In this document: one piece after another, positions 34,308 through 42,088 of the stretch | Numbering within the stretch: position 1 is the stretch's first letter | Layout of the letters: each line of letters begins with the position of its first letter | NCBI GenBank assembly: GCA_963721345.1 | Contig: CAVRIT010000001.1 | Location: forward strand, 806,001-870,000 | Reading direction: 5' to 3' | Length of the DNA stretch: 64,000 nt | Source: JACDAN01 sp963721345 | Lineage (GTDB): Bacteria > Actinomycetota > Thermoleophilia > Gaiellales > Gaiellaceae | Position numbers and translations under genes: made by a program | Notes under the pieces: model-generated | What the model saw: the letters and a program-made list of their open reading frames with translations, nothing else | What the model was told of the DNA's origin: nothing | Database searches by the model: none

Positions 34308-35267
34308 TCAGAGCTCGGATGCGACCTGATCAAGCTGCTTGACGCGCACGCCCTCCTCGAGGCGGGCGATGTCGCGGGGCTCGAAGCGCCCTGCGCCGAC
34401 CTCCTGCACCGCCGCGGCCCCTGCCGCGACAGCGCGACGCAGGGCGTCCTCGGCGGAAAGGCCCTCGTAGCGGGCGGCAATGAATCCCGCGAGCAGCACG
34501 TCGCCCGACCCCACCGGCGAGACCGGCTCGATCCGCGGCACCGCGGCGTGGTAGCGCGCCCGCTCCCGCTCTTCGCGAACCAGGGCGTAACACCCCGAAG
34601 AGAGCGTGATCAGGACGTTCCGCGGGCCGAGGTCGGCGATGTGCTCGAGCCCCTGCGCGAAGTCCTGGCTGTCGTGGAACTCTTGGCCCACGAGCCCCTC
34701 GGCCTCCCGCTCGTTGGGGGAGACGAGGAACGGCTCCGCCTCGGCGCCGAGTCGCAGCGGTTCACCTTCTGCGTCGAGCGTCGTCTGGAGGCCGCGGCGG
34801 TTGAGCTCCCGGATCGCCTCCGCATAGAACCCCTCGTCGACCTTTCGCGGCAGCGACCCCGCGAACACCACGCCGTCGGCGCCCCGCGAGAGGTAGTGCA
34901 GCTTCTCGAGCAAGAGGTCGAGCTCCTTGGGCTCGACGTGCGGCCCCCACTCGTTGATCTCCGTGTACGAGCCGCCCGTCGGGTCGACGACGGCCGTCGA
35001 GGTCCGTGACTCGTCGCCGATCTGGACGAAGTCGTTGAGGATCCCCTCGCGCGTCAGCTCCGCGACGATCCCCGCGCCGGTTCTCCCGCCGGCGAGCCCC
35101 GTGGCGACGACGGGCACATCGAGCCGCTTGAGCGCGCGGGCGATGTTGATCCCCTTCCCGCCGGCGAGCGTCAGCCAGCCGCTCGCCCGGTGACGCTGGC
35201 CCTGCTGGAAGTTGGGGACGGTGAGCGTCCGGTCGAGCGCAGCGTTCATCGTCACCGTGACGATCAC
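34308..35267 (-). CDS. PfkB-family hexose-phosphate kinase (1-phosphofructokinase-like)
   Basis: 319 aa from the GTG at 35267, overlapping the carboxypeptidase stop as GTGA. VTMNAALDRTLTVPNF at the N-terminus and GGKGINIARALKRL near residue 30 are typical of FruK/LacC-type ribokinase-fold kinases. The catalytic anion hole is in PVGSGDVLLAGFIAA near 245. It probably phosphorylates fructose-1-phosphate or tagatose-6-phosphate with ATP. No PTS genes lie nearby, so the sugar remains open. Confidence 0.88.
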   Translation of the reverse strand: MIVTVTMNAALDRTLTVPNFQQGQRHRASGWLTLAGGKGINIARALKRLDVPVVATGLAGGRTGAGIVAELTREGILNDFVQIGDESRTSTAVVDPTGGSYTEINEWGPHVEPKELDLLLEKLHYLSRGADGVVFAGSLPRKVDEGFYAEAIRELNRRGLQTTLDAEGEPLRLGAEAEPFLVSPNEREAEGLVGQEFHDSQDFAQGLEHIADLGPRNVLITLSSGCYALVREERERARYHAAVPRIEPVSPVGSGDVLLAGFIAARYEGLSAEDALRRAVAAGAAAVQEVGAGRFEPRDIARLEEGVRVKQLDQVASEL

Positions 35268-36391
35268 GAGAACCAGCTCCCTATCTGCGAAGCGGTCCGC
35301 CCCGCGACCCACTTGACCCGGTCGACCGCGCCGGGCGACGCGCGCTCCTCGGCGGCAACCAGCTCCGTTCGGCCGACGAGCTTCCCTCGCTCGTAGATCC
35401 GCAGCTCGCCCAGCGCATCGCCGCGTCGGACCGGCAGCTCGGCGAGCTTCGGCAGCACGACGCGCTGCTCCAGCGACCGCCCGATCCGCACCGCGCGCTT
35501 CAGAGGACGCGCGGCGACCACCGGGACGTCCTCCATCCCGTAGCTCACCGGTACGCGGCCGTAGACCCGGCCCGGGGGTGCGAGCGGAACGAGCGCGTAC
35601 CGCGACATCCCCCACGCCAGGAGCTCCTCGAGGTCGGCGTTTCGCGTGAAGCGCGAGGGGCTTCCGATGATCGTCGCGTAGATCGGCACGCCGTTGCCGC
35701 GCGCCGCGGCGACCATGCTCCAACCCGCGGCGGTCGTGTGGCCGGTCTTGACGCCGAAGGTCCCCGGGAACTCCCCGAGCAGGTCGTTCCACGTGTGCAG
35801 CGTGCGGCCCCCGGAGATGTGCGCCGACTCCTGCCGGACGAGCCGGCGGATGATCGGCTCGCGCATCGCGACCATCGCCAGCTTCGTCGCGTCGAACGCG
35901 CTCGAGTAGTGGCCCGAAACGTCCAGGCCGTCAGGCCTGACGAAGTGAGTGTTCTCGAGACCGATGCTCGCCGCCGTGTTGTTCATCAGCGTCGGGAACG
36001 GCGCGCCGACCCGGGCCCCGACGAACTCGCCGAGCGCGACGGCGGAATCGTTCGCGCTCTGGATCAGCGCGGCGGCCATGAGATCGCGAACGGGAATCTG
36101 CTCGCCGGCTCGTAGCCGGACCGTCGATCCGATCACGCCGACAGCGTCGCGATCGACGGCGACGACCTCGTTCGGCTTGGCGTGCCTGACGGTGAGCAGC
36201 GCCGTCATCAGCTTCGTGATGCTCGCCACCGGGAGACGGTCGTGGGCGTCTTTCGCCAGCAGCACCTCGCCGTTCGCCCCGTTCATGACGAGATACGCGC
36301 GCGCGTCGACCGTCGGCGTGGCCGCGGCGGCCGGAGCGCAGAGGACAAGGGCAGCAAAGGCGACGGCGAGGCGGCGCAGCACCGGCGCCAA
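35264..36391 (-). CDS. D-alanyl-D-alanine carboxypeptidase (PBP5-like, S11)
   Basis: 375 aa. Signal peptide (1-23), then an S11 penicillin-binding domain with all three motifs: S57-I-T-K60, S112-A-N114 and K215-T-G217. A PBP5_C-like beta domain follows (about 285-350), and the end (DRVKWVAGRTASQIGSWFS) could form the amphipathic membrane-binding helix of PBP5-type enzymes. It trims the terminal D-Ala of peptidoglycan pentapeptides outside the membrane. Confidence 0.93.
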   Translation of the reverse strand: MAPVLRRLAVAFAALVLCAPAAAATPTVDARAYLVMNGANGEVLLAKDAHDRLPVASITKLMTALLTVRHAKPNEVVAVDRDAVGVIGSTVRLRAGEQIPVRDLMAAALIQSANDSAVALGEFVGARVGAPFPTLMNNTAASIGLENTHFVRPDGLDVSGHYSSAFDATKLAMVAMREPIIRRLVRQESAHISGGRTLHTWNDLLGEFPGTFGVKTGHTTAAGWSMVAAARGNGVPIYATIIGSPSRFTRNADLEELLAWGMSRYALVPLAPPGRVYGRVPVSYGMEDVPVVAARPLKRAVRIGRSLEQRVVLPKLAELPVRRGDALGELRIYERGKLVGRTELVAAEERASPGAVDRVKWVAGRTASQIGSWFS

Positions 36392-36397
36392 GGTTAG

Positions 36398-36727
36398 TTA
36401 CTTCACACGCAGTGGCTGCCCGACGCGCAGGGCGCGAGGGTCAACCCCGGGGTTCAGCACGAGCAGCTCGTCGACGGTCGTGCCGAAGCGCTCGGCGATC
36501 GAGCCGAGCGTGTCGCCGCTCCGCACCGAGTAGGCAGAGGCGCGGGCGCTACGAGTACGGGGACGCTCCGGCGCGACGGCCGGCGGCGGCGCGGCGGGCT
36601 GACGGAGCGCGGGCGGCTCGAACTCGGTGTGGATCCCTGCCCGGGCGACGAGAACGGTCACCGTTGCCAGCATCAGGAACCCCGTCGGGAGCCCGTAGCG
36701 AATGAACCAATAGGGGATCGTCACCAT
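36398..36727 (-). CDS. Membrane-anchored LysM-domain protein
   Basis: 109 aa from the ATG at 36727. One membrane helix (about 11-28), a Pro/Arg-rich linker (38-62), then a single LysM module (about 65-108: YSVRSGDTLGSIAERFGTTVDELLVLN). LysM binds glycan in peptidoglycan, so the protein probably bridges membrane and wall. It overlaps the pyrF stop by 7 bp and precedes the D,D-carboxypeptidase by 6 bp, linking it to wall maintenance. Confidence 0.88.
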   Translation of the reverse strand: MVTIPYWFIRYGLPTGFLMLATVTVLVARAGIHTEFEPPALRQPAAPPPAVAPERPRTRSARASAYSVRSGDTLGSIAERFGTTVDELLVLNPGVDPRALRVGQPLRVK

Positions 36728-37587
36728 CCGGAGGCCGTCCAGACGTCGGATTTCACCCGCGCCGCCTCTGCTCCTGCCGCCGCCCGCCAGTCCGCCTGGT
36801 CGCCCTGGCGGTACGCGTACATGACCGAACGGGAGACGTTGACGAGCGCACTCGCGGGCCCACTCGTGAAGGCGCGCGCGACATCCGCGGGAGTCGCGCC
36901 CTGCGCGCCGACCCCGGGGAGCAGGAGGATGGCGCGGGGAAGCAGCCGGCGCGCCTCGCCGACCGCCCGCGGGTGGGTCGCGCCGATCACGGCGCCGACG
37001 CTCGAGAGCCCGCACTCGCCGACGAGGTCTGCGCCCCAGTCCTCGACCAGCTGCGCGACGTGCTGCCAGACCGGACGCCCGTCGGAGAGGGCGAGGTCCT
37101 GCACCTCGGCGCCGCCGGGATTCGAGGTCTTGACCACGCAGAAGAAGCCGGCGCCGTGCCGCCTGCACGCGGTGAGATAGGGATCGACCGAGTCGCGCCC
37201 GAGGTACGGGTTGACGGTGAGCGCGTCGCCCATCGGCGGCTCGCCCTCCGTGCGCGGCTCCAGGTAGGCCTCGGCGTAGGCCCGCGCGGTCGAGCCGATG
37301 TCCCCGCGCTTGCCGTCGACGATCACGAGCAGCCCGGCGGAGCGCGCGTACCGGCAGACGTCCTCGAACGCGGCGATGCCGTCCACGCCGAGCGCCTCGA
37401 AGAACGCGAGCTGCGGCTTGACCGCGACCGCGTGAGGCGCCACCACGTCGATGATTCCTTCACAGAAACGCTGGACGTCGTCCCGCACCTCCACCGGGAA
37501 GAGCTCGGGACGCGGATCGAGGCCGACGGCGAGCTGTGTGCGCTTGCGCTCGACGGCCTCGGCGAGGCGGTCTGCAAAAGGGGTCAT
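36721..37587 (-). CDS. pyrF: Orotidine 5'-phosphate decarboxylase (type 2)
   Basis: 288 aa. The catalytic lysine motif VDGKRGDIGST near residue 90 is the type-2 form found in actinobacteria; AVGLDPRPELFP near 20 and LLPGVGAQGATPADV near 220 complete the barrel. It converts OMP to UMP. It is co-directional with pyrE but separated from it by the HU gene and a strong terminator hairpin. Confidence 0.95.
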   Translation of the reverse strand: MTPFADRLAEAVERKRTQLAVGLDPRPELFPVEVRDDVQRFCEGIIDVVAPHAVAVKPQLAFFEALGVDGIAAFEDVCRYARSAGLLVIVDGKRGDIGSTARAYAEAYLEPRTEGEPPMGDALTVNPYLGRDSVDPYLTACRRHGAGFFCVVKTSNPGGAEVQDLALSDGRPVWQHVAQLVEDWGADLVGECGLSSVGAVIGATHPRAVGEARRLLPRAILLLPGVGAQGATPADVARAFTSGPASALVNVSRSVMYAYRQGDQADWRAAAGAEAARVKSDVWTASGW

Positions 37588-37596
37588 GACATGAAA

Positions 37597-37620
37597 CGGG
37601 GGCCGGTCACCCGGCCCCCG
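37597..37620 (-). terminator. Strong hairpin terminator after the HU gene
   Basis: A perfect 10-bp stem, CGGGGGCCGG / CCGGCCCCCG, with a TCAC loop 22 bp after the HU stop. On the minus strand it is followed by TTTC and preceded by TTTTT, so it works best as the HU terminator and would insulate pyrF, whose start is 10 bp further on. Confidence 0.75.
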
Positions 37621-37641
37621 AAAAACTCCGACGACGGACGG

Positions 37642-37935
37642 TTACATACCCCCGACGCCGCTCTTGACGGCCGCCTTGAGCTGGCTACCTGCCGAGAACT
37701 TCGGCACGCGCGATGCGGGAATCTGAACGCGTTCCGTCGGGTTGCGCGGATTGACTCCCTGGCGAGCAGCTCTGTTCTGCACGGTGAACTTGCCGAAGCC
37801 CGTGAACGCCACGTCTTCGCCACCGCGGAGAGCATCGGTGATCGAATCGAGAAACGCGTCAACCGCTTCGGAAGCCTCCTTGCGGCTGAGACCGCTCTTC
37901 TGCGCGACGCGCTCCACGAATTCCTGCTTGGTCAC
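37642..37935 (-). CDS. hup: HU-family DNA-binding protein
   Basis: 97 aa from the GTG at 37935 with GAGGAGA just upstream. Complete HU/IHF fold: VTKQEFVERVAQKSGLSRKE at 1-20, GGEDVAFTGFGKF near 39-51, the DNA-binding arm RAARQGVNPRNPTERVQIPA near 57-76, and VPKFSAGSQLKAAV near the end. It is the short form, without the Lys/Ala-rich tail seen in mycobacterial HupB. Its place between pyrE and pyrF is unusual; its own ribosome-binding site and terminator suggest independent expression. Confidence 0.95.
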   Translation of the reverse strand: MTKQEFVERVAQKSGLSRKEASEAVDAFLDSITDALRGGEDVAFTGFGKFTVQNRAARQGVNPRNPTERVQIPASRVPKFSAGSQLKAAVKSGVGGM

Positions 37936-37996
37936 AAGATCTCCTCTCGACGTCTTCCAGTGCCGCACCGGACCCTAACAGCGATCCTCTTTCGGC

Positions 37997-38554
37997 TCAA
38001 CCATGCGGTTTTGCGGCACTTTTCGCCGTTCCGACCAGTTCTCCTACCCGAAAAAGGGGCCGAAGTCGGACGCCGTGGCGCGCGAGCTCGTCCACTCCGC
38101 CCTCCTCGCGGTCGACCACGCAGACGGCCGTTCGGCACTCCAGGCCCGCTGCACGGAGGGCCTCCACGGCGGACACCGCTGCCCCACCGGAGGTGACGAC
38201 GTCCTCCACGAGACAGACCAGCTCGCCCAGCTCGAAGACGCCCTCGAGCCGGTTGTCGGTCCCGTAGCCCTTCGCGTCCTTGCGGACGATCAGGAACGGA
38301 AGGCGGCGGGCGAGCGAGGTGGCCGCGGCAAGCGCGACGGCGCCGAGCTCGGGTCCCGCGAGCCGCTGCGTGTCGGGCTCGTGCTCGGCCACGAGGTCGC
38401 CGAGCCGCTCGGCGATCGGCGCGAGCAGCTCGGGACGCGTCTCGAAGCGGTACTTGTCCAGGTAGAAGCTCGAGCGCCGGCCAGAGCGCAGGACGAAGTC
38501 GCCTTCCAGGTACGCGTGCTCGCGGATCGCGTCGCGCAGCTCGTCGGTCGTCAC
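37997..38554 (-). CDS. pyrE: Orotate phosphoribosyltransferase
   Basis: 185 aa. PRPP-binding motif LVEDVVTSGGAAVSAVEAL near residues 113-131, the catalytic flap lysines in IVRKDAKGYGTDN near 89-101, and RSGRRSSFYLDKYRFET near 23-39. It forms OMP from orotate and PRPP. The start overlaps the stop of a small anchored protein by 4 bp (GTGA). Confidence 0.94.
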   Translation of the reverse strand: MTTDELRDAIREHAYLEGDFVLRSGRRSSFYLDKYRFETRPELLAPIAERLGDLVAEHEPDTQRLAGPELGAVALAAATSLARRLPFLIVRKDAKGYGTDNRLEGVFELGELVCLVEDVVTSGGAAVSAVEALRAAGLECRTAVCVVDREEGGVDELARHGVRLRPLFRVGELVGTAKSAAKPHG

Positions 38555-38730
38555 GCCGCGTCGAGGATCGTTTCGGCTTCGTCGAGGAGGGCCCTCGCCT
38601 CGGGCCCGCGGTGCAGGCGGAGGGCCGATCCATCCTCGAACTCGACGTCGACGTAGTCCGTCGGCGCACGACGGCGAAGGAAGAACGTCGCGGCGGCGGC
38701 CGCGGCGAGGAGCAGCGCGAGCCTACGCAT
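38551..38730 (-). CDS. Small membrane-anchored protein (hypothetical)
   Basis: 59 aa from the ATG at 38730. A positively charged start and an Ala/Leu helix (3-18) are followed by a short soluble domain, VDVEFEDGSALRLHRGPEA, resembling a beta hairpin. No family is recognised. It is coupled to the roadblock gene upstream (8-bp overlap) and to pyrE downstream (4-bp overlap). Confidence 0.6.
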   Translation of the reverse strand: MRRLALLLAAAAAATFFLRRRAPTDYVDVEFEDGSALRLHRGPEARALLDEAETILDAA

Positions 38731-39079
38731 GCGCCATCGCCCTGCGGCGCTTCGGGGCACGCGCGAGCAGGGTCCTCAGGTCGTGGCGGACGAGACCGGG
38801 CAGCGCGCCGGGCGCGATGACTGCGGCCACGGCTCGGTTGCCGTCGAGGAGCACGTACACGTCGCCGCGGGGGGTCACCGCCCGGAGCTGCCGGACCGGC
38901 GACGCGCGCCTCAGTGTCTCGGCGTAGGCCAGCATCGCGTCGGCGGTTCCGGCGAGGTCGGCCGCCTCGTCCTCGGGAAGATTCGACGCCATCACCTCGC
39001 CGCCACGAGCGAAGACCGCCGCCGAGCGAACGTCCTCGGAGACGCGAAACAGCTCGTCGAGTGCTTCGGACACGTCCAT
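38723..39079 (-). CDS. Roadblock/LC7-like protein
   Basis: 118 aa from the ATG at 39079. The alpha/beta pattern DELFRVSEDVRSAAVFARGGEVMAS, a helix DLAGTADAMLAYAETL, then two strands (QLRAVTPRGDVYVLLDG, AVAAVIAPGA) matches the roadblock/longin-type fold used in small-GTPase regulators and in actinobacterial systems. The partner GTPase is not next to it. It is divergent from the YihY gene by 21 bp. Confidence 0.65.
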   Translation of the reverse strand: MDVSEALDELFRVSEDVRSAAVFARGGEVMASNLPEDEAADLAGTADAMLAYAETLRRASPVRQLRAVTPRGDVYVLLDGNRAVAAVIAPGALPGLVRHDLRTLLARAPKRRRAMAHA

Positions 39080-39100
39080 CGGCGGGAAGATACTCCCGCG

Positions 39101-39919
39101 ATGCGCGAGCCGCTCAAGAAGTTCTTCGACGACCGTGGCCCCCACCTCGCCGCGATGATCGCGTACTTCGCGCTGCTCTCGCTCGTCCCGCTCGTGTTCC
39201 TCGCGCTCGCGCTCCTGGGTCTGTTCGGCCGAGCCGACGAGTCGACCTACCTCGTTCGCGAGCTGCGAACGGTGCTGCCGTCGGCATCGATCGGACAGAT
39301 CGTCGGAGTCGTCAACGACATCAGGGACAACGCCGCGACGCTCGGTCTGATCGGCGCCGTGTTCCTGCTGTGGACGTCGCTCTCGCTCTTCAGCGTGCTC
39401 GAGTCCGCGTTCAACATCGTGTACGGCCGACCCAATCGCTCGTTTCTGCACGGCAAGGGTCTTGCGGTAGTCGTGATGCTCGGGACGCTGATCACGCTCT
39501 TCGCGGGGCTCGTGATCGGGACGATCGGTTTCGAGCTGCTCCAGGACGCCGCACCCGGCTTCATCGACAACCAATGGGTCGCCTACGTCCTCTCGCTGAT
39601 CTTCTCGACGGCCGCCGTCTTCGTCTTCCTCGTCTCGACGTACTACCTGCTCACGAACGAGAAGCTCGGACTGCTGGACGTCTTGCCTGGTGCGGTCCTC
39701 GCCAGCGTGCTGCTCCAAGTCAGCTTCCAGGTGCTCCCCTTGTACGTGAAGCTCTCGCAGCGCGAGGAGGTGCTGACGCTGCGTGCGCTCGGCGCGCCGG
39801 TGATCCTCCTGATCTGGCTCTACGTGATGGCGAACGCGATCGTCTTCGGCGCCGAGGTCAACTGGTGGCTCGCCCGCGGCCGCCGGGAGGAGCCGGACGC
39901 TGTCCCAGGGCTCGCGTAA
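39101..39919 (+). CDS. YihY/BrkB-family membrane protein
   Basis: 272 aa from the ATG at 39101. Six membrane helices and the family signatures HLAAMIAYFALLSLVPLVFL near residue 16, FLLWTSLSLFSVLESAFNIVY near 90, and the C-terminal LIWLYVMANAIVFGAEVNWWLA near 238. Despite the old names (RNase BN, virulence factor BrkB), members are integral membrane proteins of uncertain role, possibly transport. A palindrome just downstream probably terminates transcription. Confidence 0.9.
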   Translation: MREPLKKFFDDRGPHLAAMIAYFALLSLVPLVFLALALLGLFGRADESTYLVRELRTVLPSASIGQIVGVVNDIRDNAATLGLIGAVFLLWTSLSLFSVLESAFNIVYGRPNRSFLHGKGLAVVVMLGTLITLFAGLVIGTIGFELLQDAAPGFIDNQWVAYVLSLIFSTAAVFVFLVSTYYLLTNEKLGLLDVLPGAVLASVLLQVSFQVLPLYVKLSQREEVLTLRALGAPVILLIWLYVMANAIVFGAEVNWWLARGRREEPDAVPGLA

Positions 39920-39936
39920 CCGCTTCGCTCTTCGCC

Positions 39937-39955
39937 GAACCGGCTAAGCCGGTTC
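39937..39955. repeat. Palindromic repeat, copy 2; likely bidirectional terminator
   Basis: A perfect palindrome, GAACCGGC-TAA-GCCGGTTC, lies between the convergent YihY and rdgB ends and includes the rdgB stop codon. The core and the following CCGCGGC match the palindrome at 8842-8867, so the two appear to be copies of one dispersed element. Confidence 0.5.
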
Positions 39956-40519
39956 CGCGGCAATTGCGGCTAAGAGGGAGCGTGCGGCTCTGGCTCGGTG
40001 GGAGTTCTCCGCCTTCCACTCGTCGCCGAGCTCGGCGACTGTCCCCTCCTCGCCGTCCGCGATGAAGATCGGGTCGAAGCCGAAGCCCTCCGTGCCGCTC
40101 GGCTCGGCCGCGATCCGGCCCTCGAGGATGCCCGTGCCTCGCAGCTCCTCGCCGTCGGGTGAGACAGCGACCAGCTCGCAGACGTAGCGCGCCCGCCGTC
40201 CTTCGCCCGTGACACCTGTGAGCTCCCGCAGCAGCCGCTCGACGTGCTCGTCGCCCGCGAACCGCGCCGAGTGGACGCCCGGCGCGCCGCCGAGCCCTTC
40301 CACCTCGAGGCCCGAGTCCTCGCCGAGGACCCAGCTTTCCGGCTCGACCGACCGCCCGAACTCCGCCTTCGAGCGCGCGTTCTCGTAGTACGTCTCGCCC
40401 TCCTCCGGCGGATACTCGTCGGCGTCGAGCGGCTCGAGCTCCCAGCCGAGCGCGCGCCGGAGCTCTCGAAGCTTCCCTGCGTTCCGCGACGCCAGACGGG
40501 CGCTTACGATCTCAGGCAA
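39944..40519 (-). CDS. rdgB: XTP/dITP diphosphatase (RdgB/HAM1)
   Basis: 191 aa from a TTG at 40519, overlapping the RNase PH stop by 8 bp. ITPase-fold motifs: LASRNAGKLRELRRAL near residues 9-24, VLGEDSGLEVEGLGGAPGVHSARFAG near 64-89, and EGFGFDPIFIADGEEGTVAELG near 142-163. It hydrolyses non-canonical purine triphosphates (ITP, XTP, dITP). The order murI-rph-rdgB is common in actinobacteria. Confidence 0.93.
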   Translation of the reverse strand: MPEIVSARLASRNAGKLRELRRALGWELEPLDADEYPPEEGETYYENARSKAEFGRSVEPESWVLGEDSGLEVEGLGGAPGVHSARFAGDEHVERLLRELTGVTGEGRRARYVCELVAVSPDGEELRGTGILEGRIAAEPSGTEGFGFDPIFIADGEEGTVAELGDEWKAENSHRARAARSLLAAIAAEPA

Positions 40520-41225
40520 CCGGCGCGTCCACCGCGTCGCGCTGCGCGGCGCCGATCTCCTCGATTCCGGCCGCAGCGAGGTCCAACAGCTCGTCGAGCT
40601 GGTCGCGCGTGAACCGCTCCCCCTCGGCCGTCGACTGCACCTCGATCAGCCGCCCGTCGCCGCTCATCACGACGTTGACGTCGACCTGGGCGCGCGAGTC
40701 TTCGGGGTAGTCGAGGTCGAGCAGCGGCTCGCCGTCGACGAGCCCGACCGACACCGCGGCGACCGAGTCCGTCAGCGTCCGTCCCAGCCCGAGGCGGTCG
40801 AGCGCTCGCCTCGCTGCCACATACGCGCCGGAGATCGCCGCGCACCGCGTTCCGCCGTCGGCCTGGAGGACGTCGCAGTCGAGCCAGAGGGTTCGCTCGC
40901 CGAGGGCCTCGAGGTCCGTGACGGCGCGCATCGAACGCCCGATCAGACGCTGGATCTCGACAGTCCGGCCCTTCTGGCGCCCCGTGCTCGCCTCGCGCGC
41001 CGTCCGCTCGCCGGTCGAGGCGGGCAGGAGCCCGTACTCGGCCGTCATCCAGCCGCGCCCCTTGCCCTTCAGCCAGCGCGGGACGCTCTCTTCGACGGAT
41101 GCGGTGCAGAGCACACGGGTCTTCCCCAGCGAGATCAGCGCGGAGCCCTGCGGCTGCTCGAGGTAGTCGACCTCCAAACCGAGCGGCCGCAGCTCGTCGG
41201 AGCGCCTCCCGTCGGAGCGAGTCAC
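40512..41225 (-). CDS. rph: Ribonuclease PH
   Basis: 237 aa from the GTG at 41225. Phosphorolytic exonuclease motifs: GSALISLGKTRVLCTASVE near residue 24, RSMRAVTDLEALGERTLWLDCDVLQADGGTRCAAI near 94-128 (a long conserved block), and DLDYPEDSRAQVDVNVVM near 175-192. It trims 3' ends of tRNA precursors with phosphate. It overlaps murI by 4 bp and rdgB by 8 bp. Confidence 0.96.
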   Translation of the reverse strand: MTRSDGRRSDELRPLGLEVDYLEQPQGSALISLGKTRVLCTASVEESVPRWLKGKGRGWMTAEYGLLPASTGERTAREASTGRQKGRTVEIQRLIGRSMRAVTDLEALGERTLWLDCDVLQADGGTRCAAISGAYVAARRALDRLGLGRTLTDSVAAVSVGLVDGEPLLDLDYPEDSRAQVDVNVVMSGDGRLIEVQSTAEGERFTRDQLDELLDLAAAGIEEIGAAQRDAVDAPVA

Positions 41226-42043
41226 GCCGCTGCTGCTTCCAGCTCCGCGAGCTCGACGTGCTCGACGCCGCCGAGCGGGAGCTGCAGGAATCGCTCGCCG
41301 AGGCGGCGGAACAGCTCGGTGTCGCCCGTGGTCAGGAACCGGTAGCTGCCGTCCCGCCCTTCCTCGTTGCCGATCCCCTTGCGCGAAAGCGTCTCAGCCA
41401 CCTCGCGCGCAGTCTCGTCTGCCGAGAACACGAGCGCCACGTCGCGGCCGAACGCCCGCTCGAAGATCCGCCGGATCAGCGGGTAGTGGGTGCATCCGAG
41501 GATCACGGTGTCCGCACCCGCGGCCTTGAGCGGCTCGGCGTACTCGCGCACCGCCTCGGTCGTCTCGGCCCCGAACGGCTCCTCGCTCTCGATCAGCGGG
41601 ACGAGCCGCGGACAGGCGATCGAGACGAGCTCGGCGCCCGCGTCGAGCGTGTGGACGAGCTCGGTGTAACGGCCGGCGTCGACCGTCGCTTCGGTCGCCA
41701 TCAGGCCGATCCTCCGGTTCCGCGTCGTCTGCACCGCGGCGTGGGCTTCGGGCGCGATCACGCCGACGACCGGCACGCCGATCCGCTCCTGGAGGTCCGG
41801 CAGCGCCGCCGAGGTCGCCGCGTTGCACGCCACGAGGATCAGCTTCACGCCCTGCGCCTCGAGATAGCCCGCGATCTCGAGCGCGAAGCGGCGGATCTCG
41901 TCCAGGGGCCGAGGCCCGTAGGGAAGGCGCGCGCCGTCGCCGAGGTACACGAAGTCCTCGTGCGGCATCGTCACCAGGCACTCGTGGAGGACGGTGAGGC
42001 CGCCCATCCCCGAGTCGAACACGCCGATCGGCCGGGAATCCAC
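41222..42043 (-). CDS. murI: Glutamate racemase
   Basis: 273 aa from the GTG at 42043 (an in-frame TTG at 42064 is an alternative). GVFDSGMGGLTVL at residues 7-19, the first catalytic cysteine in LVACNAATSAAL near 71, and the second in ILGCTHYPLI near 182 define MurI. It makes D-glutamate for peptidoglycan without a cofactor. It is first gene of the murI-rph-rdgB operon and divergent from a broken hydrolase gene. Confidence 0.94.
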   Translation of the reverse strand: MDSRPIGVFDSGMGGLTVLHECLVTMPHEDFVYLGDGARLPYGPRPLDEIRRFALEIAGYLEAQGVKLILVACNAATSAALPDLQERIGVPVVGVIAPEAHAAVQTTRNRRIGLMATEATVDAGRYTELVHTLDAGAELVSIACPRLVPLIESEEPFGAETTEAVREYAEPLKAAGADTVILGCTHYPLIRRIFERAFGRDVALVFSADETAREVAETLSRKGIGNEEGRDGSYRFLTTGDTELFRRLGERFLQLPLGGVEHVELAELEAAAA

Positions 42044-42088
42044 GGGGCGATTGTTGCACCGCAACGGGTGTGGCTACCCTGAGCGGCT

